64,000 nt of DNA from JBFWRK01 sp050248955 (GCA_050248955.1 JBFWRK010000010.1:124001-188000), one strand, 5' to 3'. Numbered from the stretch's first letter, positions 1 through 8,342 are shown. The notes: generated from the letters alone by a model not told the origin. Program-made: numbers and translations.

Positions 1-555
1 GTCGAGGTGCACCCGCAGGCCGTGACGATGCGCGATCTCGACGATCGCGCCGACCTCGGCAGGGGAGTACAGCGTCCCGATCTCCGTCGCCTGCGTGATC
101 GACACGATGCCGGGCTGTGCGTGGTGCTCGTCGCCGAGCGCATAGAGCTGTGCCTCGATCTGGGCGGGCGACAGCTTGCCGTCCGTGCTCGGCACGTCGA
201 TCAGCTTGGCGCCGACGATCCGTTCGGGGGAGCTCGTCTCGTCGACGTTGATGTGCGAGATGTCGGTGCAGATCACCGCGTCGGCGGGGCGAGCCAACGC
301 CGTCAGCGCCATCACGTTCGCACCGGATCCGCCCCAGACGTAGTACGTGTCGACGTCGCGCCCGAACAGCTCGGAGAAGCGGCGGTCGGCCGCTGCGGTG
401 ACATCGTCGTAGCCGTATGCCAGTGCGTGGCCGACGTTCGCGCGTGCGAGCGCGTCGAGCACGGCCGGATGGACGGTGGCGGCGTTGTCACTGGCGAAGC
501 TGCGGCTGGGGTGGGGGAGCGCGTCGAGATCCACCTCAGCAGTCTGGCGGCTCAT
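1..555 (-). CDS. Threonine aldolase family protein (partial, runs off left edge)
   Basis: PLP-dependent fold-type I enzyme that cleaves beta-hydroxy-alpha-amino acids into glycine and an aldehyde in the cytoplasm. Only the first 185 residues are inside the window. They show the family block SDNAATVHPAV from residue 22, the cofactor loop GGSGAN at 75-80, SHINVDE, and TQATEIGTLY near the edge; the PLP lysine lies outside. The ATG at 555 gives a normal N-terminus. An in-frame GTG at 627 would add 24 residues encoded by a tandem repeat (DRIE/NRIE/DRID), which I think is less likely. It lies downstream of the oxygenase on the same strand with a 117-base gap, so the two are probably co-transcribed. 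Family call is secure; the true substrate (L-threonine, allo-threonine or another hydroxy-amino acid) cannot be read from this fragment. Confidence 0.9.
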   Translation of the reverse strand, partial: MSRQTAEVDLDALPHPSRSFASDNAATVHPAVLDALARANVGHALAYGYDDVTAAADRRFSELFGRDVDTYYVWGGSGANVMALTALARPADAVICTDISHINVDETSSPERIVGAKLIDVPSTDGKLSPAQIEAQLYALGDEHHAQPGIVSITQATEIGTLYSPAEVGAIVEIAHRHGLRVHLD

Positions 556-582
556 CTCGGCCGGCGCGACACGGTCACCGTC

Positions 583-680
583 GATCCGGTCGCCCTCGAT
601 CCGGTTGCTCTCGATCCGGTCGCCCACGGTGCGCTCAGCCGGTCGTCCACGATCCGGTCGTCCATGGTGCGCTCAGCCGG
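583..680. repeat. Short tandem repeat between oxygenase and aldolase genes
   Basis: The plus strand carries repeated GATCCGGTCG units (at about 583, 598, 613 and 650) and two copies of GGTGCGCTCAGCCGG (ending near 642 and 680). The second copy overlaps the end of the oxygenase gene, so the block looks like local duplication of that gene's tail. It separates the two minus-strand genes and could alter translation of the aldolase or extend its N-terminus from GTG 627. Confidence 0.7.
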
Positions 681-2238
681 CGAAGCGGGTCGCGATGATC
701 CGGCCCTCGCGGTCGCCTGCGCTCGGCGCCAGGTCGCTCACGACGAACGTGCGCTGCAACCAGCGGTCGGTGCCGTCGAAGCGAGGGGTGAACGGGCTGC
801 GGCCGTGCACGGCGACGGAGTTGTCGACGACGAGCAGATCGCCCGGCTCGAGCACGACGCCCGTGTGGCACGTCTCGACGGCCGAGCTGAGCGCGCGCAG
901 CGCAGCGTCGGCCTCCTCGTCGACGCCGACCATCAAGTCGGCGTCGAACACGAGGTGCGGATCGTCCCAGTCGCCGCTCAGGACGGGCAGCGCGAGTCCG
1001 AGCTGGGTCGGGCGGGCGCCGACGTAGGACTCGTCCGCGGCGGTGCGGAAACGGGGCTCGAACAGCGTGCGGCGCACACCGAGCGGGAGCATCCGCACGG
1101 TCTCGTGGATCGAGGCGAGCGTCGTGCGCGCCTGTGGATCGCCGCGGAGGCAGAGCAGCAGGAGGAAGCGCGGACGGTGCGGGTGGAACGCCGCCTCGGT
1201 GTGGAACATGAGCTCGACCTTCGACGACGTCGAGACCTGCCGCGACTCCGATCCGCGCACGGGGAGGATGTTCTGTACGAGGTCGCCGCCGTGCTCCGGC
1301 AGGTAGCCGATCGGCTGGCCGAGTCGGCGGGCGACGGTGAGGAGGACGAACTCGGACGTGCGGTCCTTGTCGGCCGGCGCGGTCGGCCGCTCGGGCGTCC
1401 GGGGGAGGTCGCCGAGGGGCAGCCCGCGCACCAGGAGCGCCCCGGAGGGGTCGCTGTTGTCGGCGAAGTCGAGGAGTGCGTCGTGCACCGCCTCGGGGAG
1501 CAGCCTCCCCGCGCGGCCGGCGGCGCGCGTGAACTCGGGGCTCGCGATCGCAGCCCCCCGTGGGAGCAGCGAGAGATCGAACTGCTGGGGAAGCGTCGTC
1601 ACGACGGGTGGCGTGACGTGCGTGCCGACCTCGGGACCGACCATCAAGCGGCGCAGCGGCTCGGAGACCGTGATCGCCCGGCCGGTGAGCATCCACGCGA
1701 CGATGTCGGCCGTGCGCCCGGCGACGAGGAACGTGTCGGTGGCGATGCGGTCCGATCCGACGACGACCACGGTGCCGGCGCCGACATCGAGTGCGGCGGC
1801 AACCACCTGACCGTCGGCGGCGCGCGCGATCGGGTTGCCACCCGACACGACGGCGAGGTCGCGCGTCGTGAGCACAGCACCGGTGTGCGGGCCGGTGGTG
1901 ACGACAGCGTCGATCTGCACGTCGGCGACGAGCGGATCGAGGGCCGAGCTCGTCTCGATCGGCCGGGGGGCGACGCTGAACGTCTCGCCGGCGAGCGTCA
2001 GTGCCGCGCCAGGCGCAGCAGCGACGACGATCCGCTGCCCGCGCCCGAGTGCGGCGACGAGGCCGGCCGGTTCGCTGACCTGCTCTGCCTCGACCAGGAC
2101 GAGGAACAGCGCGCCGGTTTCGGGCACGGTCGCGGCTCGGGGGCCGATCTGGGTGGCACCGCAGGCGGCGAGGAGGGCCTCGGACGCGGAACCGGCACGT
2201 GCCGGTCCGATGCTGACCTCGGCGATCGACGATGACAT
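673..2238 (-). CDS. Fe(II)/2-oxoglutarate oxygenase, AsnO/clavaminate synthase-like, with extra N-terminal domain
   Basis: The C-terminal ~320 of 521 residues belong to the TauD/TfdA superfamily and most resemble the clavaminate synthase/AsnO/VioC group, which hydroxylates the beta carbon of free amino acids using Fe(II), O2 and 2-oxoglutarate. The iron triad is visible: His346 and Glu348 in FHTEAAFHPHR and His478 in VHGRSPF, followed by the family signature PRFDGTDRWLQR with the 2-oxoglutarate-binding Arg. Residues 1-200 are not part of usual AsnO proteins (about 330 residues); they look like an alpha/beta domain with faint resemblance to GATase-like/DUF4350 folds, and I do not recognise them. 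The gene is divergent from the RpiR regulator and upstream of the threonine aldolase, which suggests hydroxylation followed by retro-aldol cleavage. The start ATG at 2238 has an AAGGGG element 12 bases upstream. Confidence 0.85.
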   Translation of the reverse strand: MSSSIAEVSIGPARAGSASEALLAACGATQIGPRAATVPETGALFLVLVEAEQVSEPAGLVAALGRGQRIVVAAAPGAALTLAGETFSVAPRPIETSSALDPLVADVQIDAVVTTGPHTGAVLTTRDLAVVSGGNPIARAADGQVVAAALDVGAGTVVVVGSDRIATDTFLVAGRTADIVAWMLTGRAITVSEPLRRLMVGPEVGTHVTPPVVTTLPQQFDLSLLPRGAAIASPEFTRAAGRAGRLLPEAVHDALLDFADNSDPSGALLVRGLPLGDLPRTPERPTAPADKDRTSEFVLLTVARRLGQPIGYLPEHGGDLVQNILPVRGSESRQVSTSSKVELMFHTEAAFHPHRPRFLLLLCLRGDPQARTTLASIHETVRMLPLGVRRTLFEPRFRTAADESYVGARPTQLGLALPVLSGDWDDPHLVFDADLMVGVDEEADAALRALSSAVETCHTGVVLEPGDLLVVDNSVAVHGRSPFTPRFDGTDRWLQRTFVVSDLAPSAGDREGRIIATRFAG

Positions 2239-2302
2239 GCGCGGTGCCCCTTCCTCGGACGAGGCGGGGTATGGAAGGAACCCGCCGATAGCAGTCTAGG
2301 TT

Positions 2303-2316
2303 GGAATGACTGTTCC
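2303..2316. promoter_or_regulatory. Candidate operator in the divergent oxygenase/RpiR promoter
   Basis: GGAATGACTGTTCC is an inverted repeat (GGAA-N6-TTCC) centred in the 107-base divergent intergenic region. It overlaps the expected -35 position of the RpiR gene, whose -10 hexamer TACGCT is at 2334-2339. RpiR regulators usually bind such dyads next to their own gene; the assignment is inference. Confidence 0.4.
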
Positions 2317-2345
2317 GTTCATGGCAGGTGTCGTACGCTGGGTTC

Positions 2346-3185
2346 GTGCAGGTGGCCGATCGCATCACGGGGGAGAGCAGTCACCTCACCCCGTCCGAGC
2401 GCCGGATCGCCGAGGTGATCCTGGCCGATCCGCAGCTCGTCGCGTTCGGCACGGTCGCTGATCTGGCAGCGCGGGCAGGGGCGGGTGCTGCGACCGTCGT
2501 CCGGCTCGCCAACAAGGTGGGCTTCGACGGCTTCACCGGTCTGCAGCAGGCGGTCCAGGAGGAGCTGTCCCGCCGTCTCCGACCCGCAGCCGAGCGGATC
2601 CGCCATGCCCCGCCGAGTGACGCGATCGGGCGGACCACCGGCATCGAGCTCGACAACGTGGCGGAGACCCTGAACGGCGTCGATCGGACGACCTTCGAGC
2701 GCTCCGTCGACCTGCTCGTCGACCCGTCGCGTCGGATCATCATGCTCTCGGGGGACGCCTCGGCCGGCATCGCGCTCCAGTGCGCGTCCGAGCTGTCGGC
2801 GCTGCGCCGTGACGTGCGGTTCGTGTCGGGCAACGAGGTTGCCGTGCTGCGTGAGCTGGCCCTGCTCGAAGCCGGCGACGTGGTGATCGCGATGGACCTG
2901 CGTCGTTATGACAGTTGGGTCGTCGACGCCGTGCACCTCGCAGCGTCGCTCGAGTGCGACGTGATCGCGATCTCCGACAGCCTGCTGTCGCCGATCGCCG
3001 TTCCTGCGGCCGCAGCGTTCGCGGTCGTCGCCGGGGGAGCGGGCCCGTTCGACAGCCACGTCGGCACGCTCGCGCTGTGCAACGCCCTCGTGACGGCGTG
3101 CGCCGGGCGGTTGCGGGAGTCGGCGACGTACCGGCTCGACCGGTTCGAAGCGATGTGGCACGAAGCGAAGGCGCTGCGGGAGTAG
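2346..3185 (+). CDS. RpiR-family transcriptional regulator (HTH + SIS domain)
   Basis: Phosphosugar/ligand-responsive DNA-binding regulator. An N-terminal RpiR helix-turn-helix (LTPSERRIAEVIL then VADLAARAGAGAATVVRLANKVGFDGFTGL in two blocks) is followed by a SIS domain (from about residue 120, with IIMLSGDASAGIA and a conserved DVVIAMDLRRYD strand). The GTG at 2346 is chosen because TACGCT at 2334-2339 lies six bases before it, the spacing seen for leaderless starts elsewhere in this window; a GTG at 2328 would add six residues. It is divergent from the oxygenase-aldolase genes and is their most likely regulator. SIS domains normally bind phosphosugars, so control of amino-acid genes would be somewhat unusual, although RpiR members controlling non-sugar pathways are known. 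Confidence 0.9.
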   Translation: MQVADRITGESSHLTPSERRIAEVILADPQLVAFGTVADLAARAGAGAATVVRLANKVGFDGFTGLQQAVQEELSRRLRPAAERIRHAPPSDAIGRTTGIELDNVAETLNGVDRTTFERSVDLLVDPSRRIIMLSGDASAGIALQCASELSALRRDVRFVSGNEVAVLRELALLEAGDVVIAMDLRRYDSWVVDAVHLAASLECDVIAISDSLLSPIAVPAAAAFAVVAGGAGPFDSHVGTLALCNALVTACAGRLRESATYRLDRFEAMWHEAKALRE

Positions 3186-3205
3186 GTTTCGTCAGTTGAC
3201 GAAAC
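3186..3205. promoter_or_regulatory. Perfect 9-bp-arm palindrome over a -10 box and TTG start
   Basis: GTTTCGTCAGTTGACGAAAC has two perfect 9-base arms around a GT centre. It begins right after the RpiR stop codon. The TTG start of the next gene (3196) is in its centre, and the likely -10 TAGGTT (3183-3188) overlaps its left arm. A protein bound here would block both promoter and start, so it looks like an autoregulatory operator rather than a terminator (2-base loop, no T tract). Confidence 0.5.
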
Positions 3206-3564
3206 GACCAGCTGCCAAGCGTGCGGGGGATCCGCGACCCTGTCGATGGTGCGGACGGCCGCTGCCCCCGGCGGCGGCCACGGGACGCCCGCGTGAGTTC
3301 TGCAGGCAGTCGTGCCGGCAGCTCGAGTACGAATCGCGACGCCGTGGCGAGGCGTTGCGGCTCGGACCGGACGACGTCGTCGTCCGGCGGGAATCGATCG
3401 ACGCGTTGCGCGACGACGTCTACGTGCTGTCGTGCGCAGTCGACGACGCCGAACGAGACCTCACCGAGCTCACACGGCCGACCATCGCCGAGCTGCAACG
3501 CATCATCGACGACCTCATCCAAGCGACCGCCAACCTCCGCCGTCCCGGCGCCATTCCACACTGA
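3196..3564 (+). CDS. Small zinc-ribbon protein with coiled-coil tail
   Basis: 122-residue protein of unknown function. Residues about 15-45 form a treble-clef/zinc-ribbon-like cluster CRWCG...REFCRQSCRQ (CxxC then CxxxC), a pattern seen in small actinobacterial proteins annotated as hypothetical. The rest is charged and probably helical (DDVYVLSCAVDDAERDLTELTRPTIAELQ in segments), suggesting a coiled coil. The TTG start at 3196 follows the TAGGTT hexamer by seven bases, fitting leaderless translation, and lies inside a perfect palindrome. It follows the RpiR gene by 10 bases but appears to have its own promoter. DNA or protein binding is plausible; no enzymatic role can be read. Confidence 0.75.
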   Translation: MTKRPAAKRAGDPRPCRWCGRPLPPAAATGRPREFCRQSCRQLEYESRRRGEALRLGPDDVVVRRESIDALRDDVYVLSCAVDDAERDLTELTRPTIAELQRIIDDLIQATANLRRPGAIPH

Positions 3565-3775
3565 CCGCGCCGCACCCGTGGATGCGCTGCGAGGCGAGCG
3601 CGGCGTCTTGTGGACGAGCCCCGTCCGAGTCATGGTTTTCGATCGCCGGCGATCACCAACCCTGCCCGAGTCGGCTTCCCGGTCGAACGCCCATAATCAT
3701 CGTTATGTCACAATCCGCAGAGGTGGGGTTGGTCGGTGCTGCTCGGTGGTGTCGGGCTGCGCTCGCTCCCCTTCT

Positions 3776-3870
3776 TGTCAGCGACGTCGATCCATGTCAG
3801 CGACGTCGATCCATGTCAGCGATCCCACGCTGAGGTGCACATTGTCTGACATGCATCTCGGTCGCTGACA
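3776..3870. repeat. TGTCAGCGA direct and inverted repeats in a 442-base non-coding stretch
   Basis: TGTCAGCGAC occurs at 3776-3785 and 3795-3804, TGTCAGCGA at 3814-3822 (19-base period, unit TGTCAGCGACGTCGATCCA), and the inverted form GTCGCTGACA at 3861-3870. A further TGTCAGCGA is at 4857-4865, upstream of the GGDEF-EAL gene. The surrounding region 3565-4006 has no convincing gene; an AT-richer patch CATAATCATCGTTATG (about 3691-3706) could be a promoter. The repeats look like multiple sites for one regulator shared by the secreted-protein and GGDEF-EAL genes. Confidence 0.5.
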
Positions 3871-4006
3871 CGCACGTCGTCGTCGGACCGACGGGCGCCA
3901 AGGCATCGTGGCGGCGTGTCGGGACGGTCGGCCCTACTCCCCTGGCGGGTCCGCTACCACGATGAACGCGGACGGACAGGCCGCCCACCTCTCAGAGGAG
4001 GGACTC

Positions 4007-4723
4007 ATGTACTGGAAGCGTTCACTCGCTCTTGTCGTTGCGTGTGTGGGTGTCCTGGCACCGCTCGGAGCGACATCGTCAGCCAAGCTCGCGGTCCCGG
4101 CAAAGGTCGACATCTGTCACTACGACTCGGAGCTCGGGACGTACCAGCTGCTCAGCATCAGTGCGCACGCAGTCCCGGCCCACCTCGCCAATCATCCGGA
4201 CGGATTTGTCGACGACGCGGTCCCGGGCATGCGCGGCTACGTGTTCGGTGCGACCTGCACTCCCACATCGCGAGTGGTGACGATCGGCTTCGACGACCTC
4301 GACGCGACCCTCGGTGAGATCCAGCTCGACTTCTACGCGGGATTCGTCTGGACCAAGGCGTACGTCTACCGACTGGGTGCTCCCGACCCCTACGGGTACA
4401 CGCTCGCATCGCCGCCGAACACCGGGTTCATCGGACACCCGCAGGATGGCGCCCCGCTGGGACTCATGTCCCTCGTCGGTGATGTGAGCTTCACGAGCGT
4501 GTTCCTCAGCAACCCCACCGGTTCCGCCACAGACCCCGACGGGCCGATCACGATCACGATCGACGTGTGGGACTCCGGTTCTCTCGTCGGGACGCAACAG
4601 GTCGTGCTGGCAGATGGTGCGGCCACGACGGTTCCGCTCACGTACGACAGCGTGGACACGCTGACGTTCTCGGCGGGTGGCAAGTACTTCGCACTCGACG
4701 ACCTCGCCTACTTCCCCGACTGA
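4007..4723 (+). CDS. Secreted protein of unknown function
   Basis: 238 residues with a clear signal peptide (MYWKRSLALVVACVGVLAPLG, cleavage near ATSSA). The mature N-terminus contains VDICHYDSELGTYQLLSIS...HLANHPDG...CTP, a short module I associate with actinobacterial and marine-bacterial extracellular proteins ending in an HLxxHPxD pattern. The second half is beta-rich (FDDLDATLGEIQLDFYAGF; TITIDVWDSGSLVG; YFALDDLAYFPD) and looks like a carbohydrate-binding-like or PEP-CTERM-type beta sandwich, but no sorting tail follows. The ATG at 4007 is chosen for the strong GAGGAGG Shine-Dalgarno six bases upstream; the frame is open further upstream. It sits after the TGTCAGCGA repeats and before the c-di-GMP gene, so a surface or attachment role is possible but unproven. 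Confidence 0.8.
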   Translation: MYWKRSLALVVACVGVLAPLGATSSAKLAVPAKVDICHYDSELGTYQLLSISAHAVPAHLANHPDGFVDDAVPGMRGYVFGATCTPTSRVVTIGFDDLDATLGEIQLDFYAGFVWTKAYVYRLGAPDPYGYTLASPPNTGFIGHPQDGAPLGLMSLVGDVSFTSVFLSNPTGSATDPDGPITITIDVWDSGSLVGTQQVVLADGAATTVPLTYDSVDTLTFSAGGKYFALDDLAYFPD

Positions 4724-4999
4724 CACCGATACGTGACCCGGCGTCGGCGCGCCGCGCGGTGCTCGTGCATCGCGCGACGCGCCACGGCCGCGTCCGCATC
4801 CACCGGCGACACCGCTCCACCTCCTGGGCATGAATCTCGTCGGCTTTCGTGATTCATGTCAGCGAACCTTCACGCCCACACGGATTGGCTGACGCGGAGC
4901 GACATCGCTGTCTTGCGAGCACTGGCGATGGCCACGCCGGCCCGAACTGCGGCATCTCGTCTCCATCTCCGGACGGTTCTCCCGAGAGGAGACTCGGCA

Positions 5000-7900
5000 A
5001 TGACGTCTGCGAAATCCGAGCGAGGTGGACGACCTCCTCGGTCTGCGCGCCGTTTTGGTGTCCGCTCGCTCTCCGGCCGGATGGTGGTGTTGCTGCTGCT
5101 GCCGTTGCTGTTGGCGCAGTTCCTCGTGTTCCGCGACCTCGGTCGGTTGCGCTCCGCCGCCGCCGACGCAACGGCCTTGGCCGACCGGATCGAGCTGATG
5201 AGCGCGGTCAGTTCCGTCTATGCACCCGCGGCCTTCGAGGAGATGGCGTCGCTCGGCGTGGCCTTCGTCGATGACATCGGAGTCGACCGCTCGCTCATCG
5301 GCATCGCGCTCGGGCTGGACCTCGAGCCGCTCCTGTCGCGCGTCCGCATCGAGCTCGACGGTGCGCTCGACACGCTCTCGAACGACCATGGCTTCGTGAT
5401 GCTCGGCGACGGACAGACCGTCGCCTACCGGCTCGGCGGGCTCCGCCGCGAGCTCGTCGAGCAGCGGGCGTTGCTCGATCAGCGCATCGCCGACGGGCCG
5501 ACGATCGCCGCCGTGTTGGCTGGGGTGATCGCCCTCGTCGACGAACTGGCTGCCACAGCCGACGGTGGCCGCAATGCGACGTTGGACATCGATGTCGTCG
5601 ACGTTGCCGACGAAGCCTCTCAGCTCCTGTCGATGATCCAGGCCGTCGCGATGCAGACCCGAGCGAGCTCAGCGAGCCTCGGCGCGACGAACGGCGTCAT
5701 GCGGCCCGGCGACGCACTGATCGCTGCCGGTGTGGCCGAGTTCACCATCGCCCGCTACAGCGAGACCATCGCTGCCGACGGCGACACGGCGGCCGCCTGG
5801 CAGCGGCTGACGGCCAGCGCGCCGCTCGTCGCGTTCGAGCAGATCCGTCCGCAGATCGAGGAAGCGCTCTTCAAGCGCGCGCAGATCGAGGCAACTCCGA
5901 CTCCCGCTGGCAGCACCTCACTGATCACCGATGTCGACGCCATCCGCACCATCGGCGCCGTGTTGCAGGGGTTGTTGGATCGTCTGGACGCCTTCGCGGG
6001 CTTCGGCTCCGAACGCTTCGCCGACTTGACCTCCCACGCGAGCGCGATCGGCGAACGGGCCGATCAGGACGTCTCCAACTGGACGCTCCTGCTGGGCCTC
6101 GTCACCGCGGTCAGCGGCGTCCTGCTCTCGCTCACCTTGTGGACCACGGTGCGCCCACTCGGCAGGCTGACCGCTCGAGCCCTCGACGTCGGACGCGGCG
6201 AGATCCCGTTGCGCCCCTTGCGCGTCAGTGGTCCGTCGGACGTGCGCGCCGTGACGGTCACGTTCAACTCGATGGTCGCGACGCTCGGCTCGTTCGAGGA
6301 GCAGCTCACCCGGTTGGCTTCGGGAGAGGACCTGACAGAGAGTGCGATGACCCCGGTTCCCGGATCGCTCGGCGAGTCATTACGGGCATCCGTTCGGCAT
6401 CTCTCGGATGTGACGGCGCGGCTCCGTGAGAGCGAGGCGCTCGCCACCGCGATCATCGACACCGCCAACGACGCGATCTGGACCGTGGACGAGGCGGGCA
6501 TCGTCCTGTCTGCCAACGCTACCGGCGAGCGGCTCCTCGGCCTCACCGCCGAGCGCCAGGTCGGAGGGAGTCTTCCCGATCTGTTCGGCGGGCGGGACGA
6601 AGTGATCCAACTCTCCGGCGAGCTCGAGTTCCGCCGACCCGACGGCACGGCCGCACACGCATTGATCTCACAGAGCGAGGTGTGGGTCGAGGACCGCCTG
6701 ATCCACGCTGTCTTCGCACGCGACATCTCCGATCGCAAGCGCTTCGAGGAACGCCTCGCCTACCAAGCTCGACACGACATGCTCACCGGACTCCCGAACC
6801 GCATGGCCGCCATGCAGCAACTCGACGACGCGCTGGTCCGCTCCACACGCGTCGGCCGTCCCGTCGGCGTGCTCTTCGTCGACCTCGACGGGTTCAAGGC
6901 GATCAACGACAGCCGCGGTCACGCCAAGGGCGACGCGTTGCTCCGGGAGGTGGCCAGCCGGCTGCGCGGAGGGCTCCGCGACGCCGACTTCGTCGGCCGG
7001 CTCGGTGGTGACGAGTTCTTGGTCATCGCCGAAGGGTTCGACGCCGACGCTCTCTCCGCTCTCGGCGAACGTCTCGTCGACGCTGTCGGCGCACCGTTCT
7101 TCAGCGACGACGATCTCTACGTCGTGTCCGCGTGCGCCGGCGCGGCGCTCACGGGCGGGGACGTCGACAGCGTCGAGCTCGTCCGTCAGGCCGATGTCGC
7201 CGTCTACAACGCGAAGAGCAAGGGCCGCGGTCGGGTGGTGGTGTTCGACGACGACCTGCAACAGGCAGTCGAGGCCAACGCCGCGATCGAGCTCGCGCTG
7301 CACAAGGCGATCATCGACGACGAGCTCGAGCTGCACTTCCAACCGATCGTCGACCTGCGCACGCGCCGGCCGTGGGGAGCCGAAGCGCTCGTACGCTGGA
7401 ATCGGCCCGGCTACGGCCAGATGCCTCCCGACCGCTTCATCCCCGTTGCAGAGCGCAGCAACCTGATCATCGATCTCGGACGCTGGGTCATCACCAGCGC
7501 GCTCCGTACCCTCGCCGAGTGGCAGCGCGACCCCGACCGCAAGCACCTCAGCATGGCCGTCAACATCTCCGGCAGGCACCTCGCGGACGGTGATCTGCTC
7601 GAGGACCTGCGCGTCGCGCTGCTCGAGACCGGTGCTGATCCGACCTTCCTGGAAGTCGAGCTCACCGAGAGCCACCTCCTCGCGGACCTCGACCGGGCGA
7701 ACTCCGTGCTGCGTTCGCTGCGCGAGTGGGGCATCAAGGTGTCGGCGGACGACTTCGGGACCGGCTACTCGTCGATGAGCTACCTGCGCCAGCTCGAGAT
7801 CGACACGATCAAGATCGACCGCGTGTTCGTGAACCGGATCCAGCATGTCGGCTACGACCGAACGATCGTCGAGGTGCTGCTCCAGCTCGCTACGGCACTC

Positions 7901-8068
7901 GGTCTCGACGTGGTCGCCGAAGGGGTGGAGACGGCCGAGCAACTCGCGTTCCTCCAGGAGCGCAACTGCGGACGCGTCCAGGGCTTCCATCTCGCCCGAC
8001 CGATGCCCCTCCGTCAGGTCAACGAGTGGCTGGACGTGTGGGAGCTCGCGTCGAGCACGCACGCCTGA
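5000..8068 (+). CDS. Membrane HAMP-PAS-GGDEF-EAL protein (c-di-GMP turnover)
   Basis: 1022-residue bifunctional c-di-GMP sensor. Order: TM1 (about 30-50, VVLLLLPLLLAQFLVF), a ~300-residue extracytoplasmic helical region resembling nitrate/nitrite-sensing NIT domains, TM2 (about 360-380), HAMP, PAS (about 480-590), GGDEF and EAL. The GGDEF motif is intact at 669-673 and is preceded at the right distance by an RxxD inhibitory site (RDAD), so it should be feedback-inhibited by c-di-GMP. The EAL domain is also intact: EAL at 795-797, NISGRHL, ELTES, DDFGTGYSS, IKIDR, VAEGVE and QGFHLARP. Both activities are therefore possible. The ATG at 5000 has GAGAGGAG eight bases upstream; the frame extends back to 4856 without such a site. 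A TGTCAGCGA element at 4857 links it to the upstream repeat cluster. Confidence 0.95.
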   Translation: MTSAKSERGGRPPRSARRFGVRSLSGRMVVLLLLPLLLAQFLVFRDLGRLRSAAADATALADRIELMSAVSSVYAPAAFEEMASLGVAFVDDIGVDRSLIGIALGLDLEPLLSRVRIELDGALDTLSNDHGFVMLGDGQTVAYRLGGLRRELVEQRALLDQRIADGPTIAAVLAGVIALVDELAATADGGRNATLDIDVVDVADEASQLLSMIQAVAMQTRASSASLGATNGVMRPGDALIAAGVAEFTIARYSETIAADGDTAAAWQRLTASAPLVAFEQIRPQIEEALFKRAQIEATPTPAGSTSLITDVDAIRTIGAVLQGLLDRLDAFAGFGSERFADLTSHASAIGERADQDVSNWTLLLGLVTAVSGVLLSLTLWTTVRPLGRLTARALDVGRGEIPLRPLRVSGPSDVRAVTVTFNSMVATLGSFEEQLTRLASGEDLTESAMTPVPGSLGESLRASVRHLSDVTARLRESEALATAIIDTANDAIWTVDEAGIVLSANATGERLLGLTAERQVGGSLPDLFGGRDEVIQLSGELEFRRPDGTAAHALISQSEVWVEDRLIHAVFARDISDRKRFEERLAYQARHDMLTGLPNRMAAMQQLDDALVRSTRVGRPVGVLFVDLDGFKAINDSRGHAKGDALLREVASRLRGGLRDADFVGRLGGDEFLVIAEGFDADALSALGERLVDAVGAPFFSDDDLYVVSACAGAALTGGDVDSVELVRQADVAVYNAKSKGRGRVVVFDDDLQQAVEANAAIELALHKAIIDDELELHFQPIVDLRTRRPWGAEALVRWNRPGYGQMPPDRFIPVAERSNLIIDLGRWVITSALRTLAEWQRDPDRKHLSMAVNISGRHLADGDLLEDLRVALLETGADPTFLEVELTESHLLADLDRANSVLRSLREWGIKVSADDFGTGYSSMSYLRQLEIDTIKIDRVFVNRIQHVGYDRTIVEVLLQLATALGLDVVAEGVETAEQLAFLQERNCGRVQGFHLARPMPLRQVNEWLDVWELASSTHA

Positions 8069-8342
8069 CAGGACTGACGAGGCAGCCGACGTCCGCGACG
8101 TGGTGGGGCCGATGACGCGCTGGCGCCCCTCTGCAGCGATGCGCCCCAGCTGCTAGACCTCACGTGGGCGTGTCGGTGCGCGACACGTATCCGCATCGCG
8201 ACGGAGTGCACTACAGAACGGGCGTCCGGCAACAGAGGACAGGGGGTCCCGATGTTCGCCACCCGAGCGATCGCGCTGCCCTGCGGCGCCGGCTCGAACG
8301 CATCCGATCGGTGGCCGTACCACCGGCCGGCACGCGGCCGAG

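Noticed and set aside
7..2235. Long open frame on the plus strand across the aldolase/oxygenase region
   Set aside because: It reads antisense to two well-supported genes, is Arg/Asp-rich and shows no family motif; a typical GC-rich shadow.
3186..3205. Rho-independent terminator after RpiR
   Set aside because: The hairpin would have a two-base loop and no T tract; a DNA-binding palindrome fits better.
8069..8342. RNA gene or small ORF between the GGDEF-EAL and BTAD genes
   Set aside because: No tRNA-like fold, no ribosome-binding site with a plausible ORF, and no conserved RNA motif seen.
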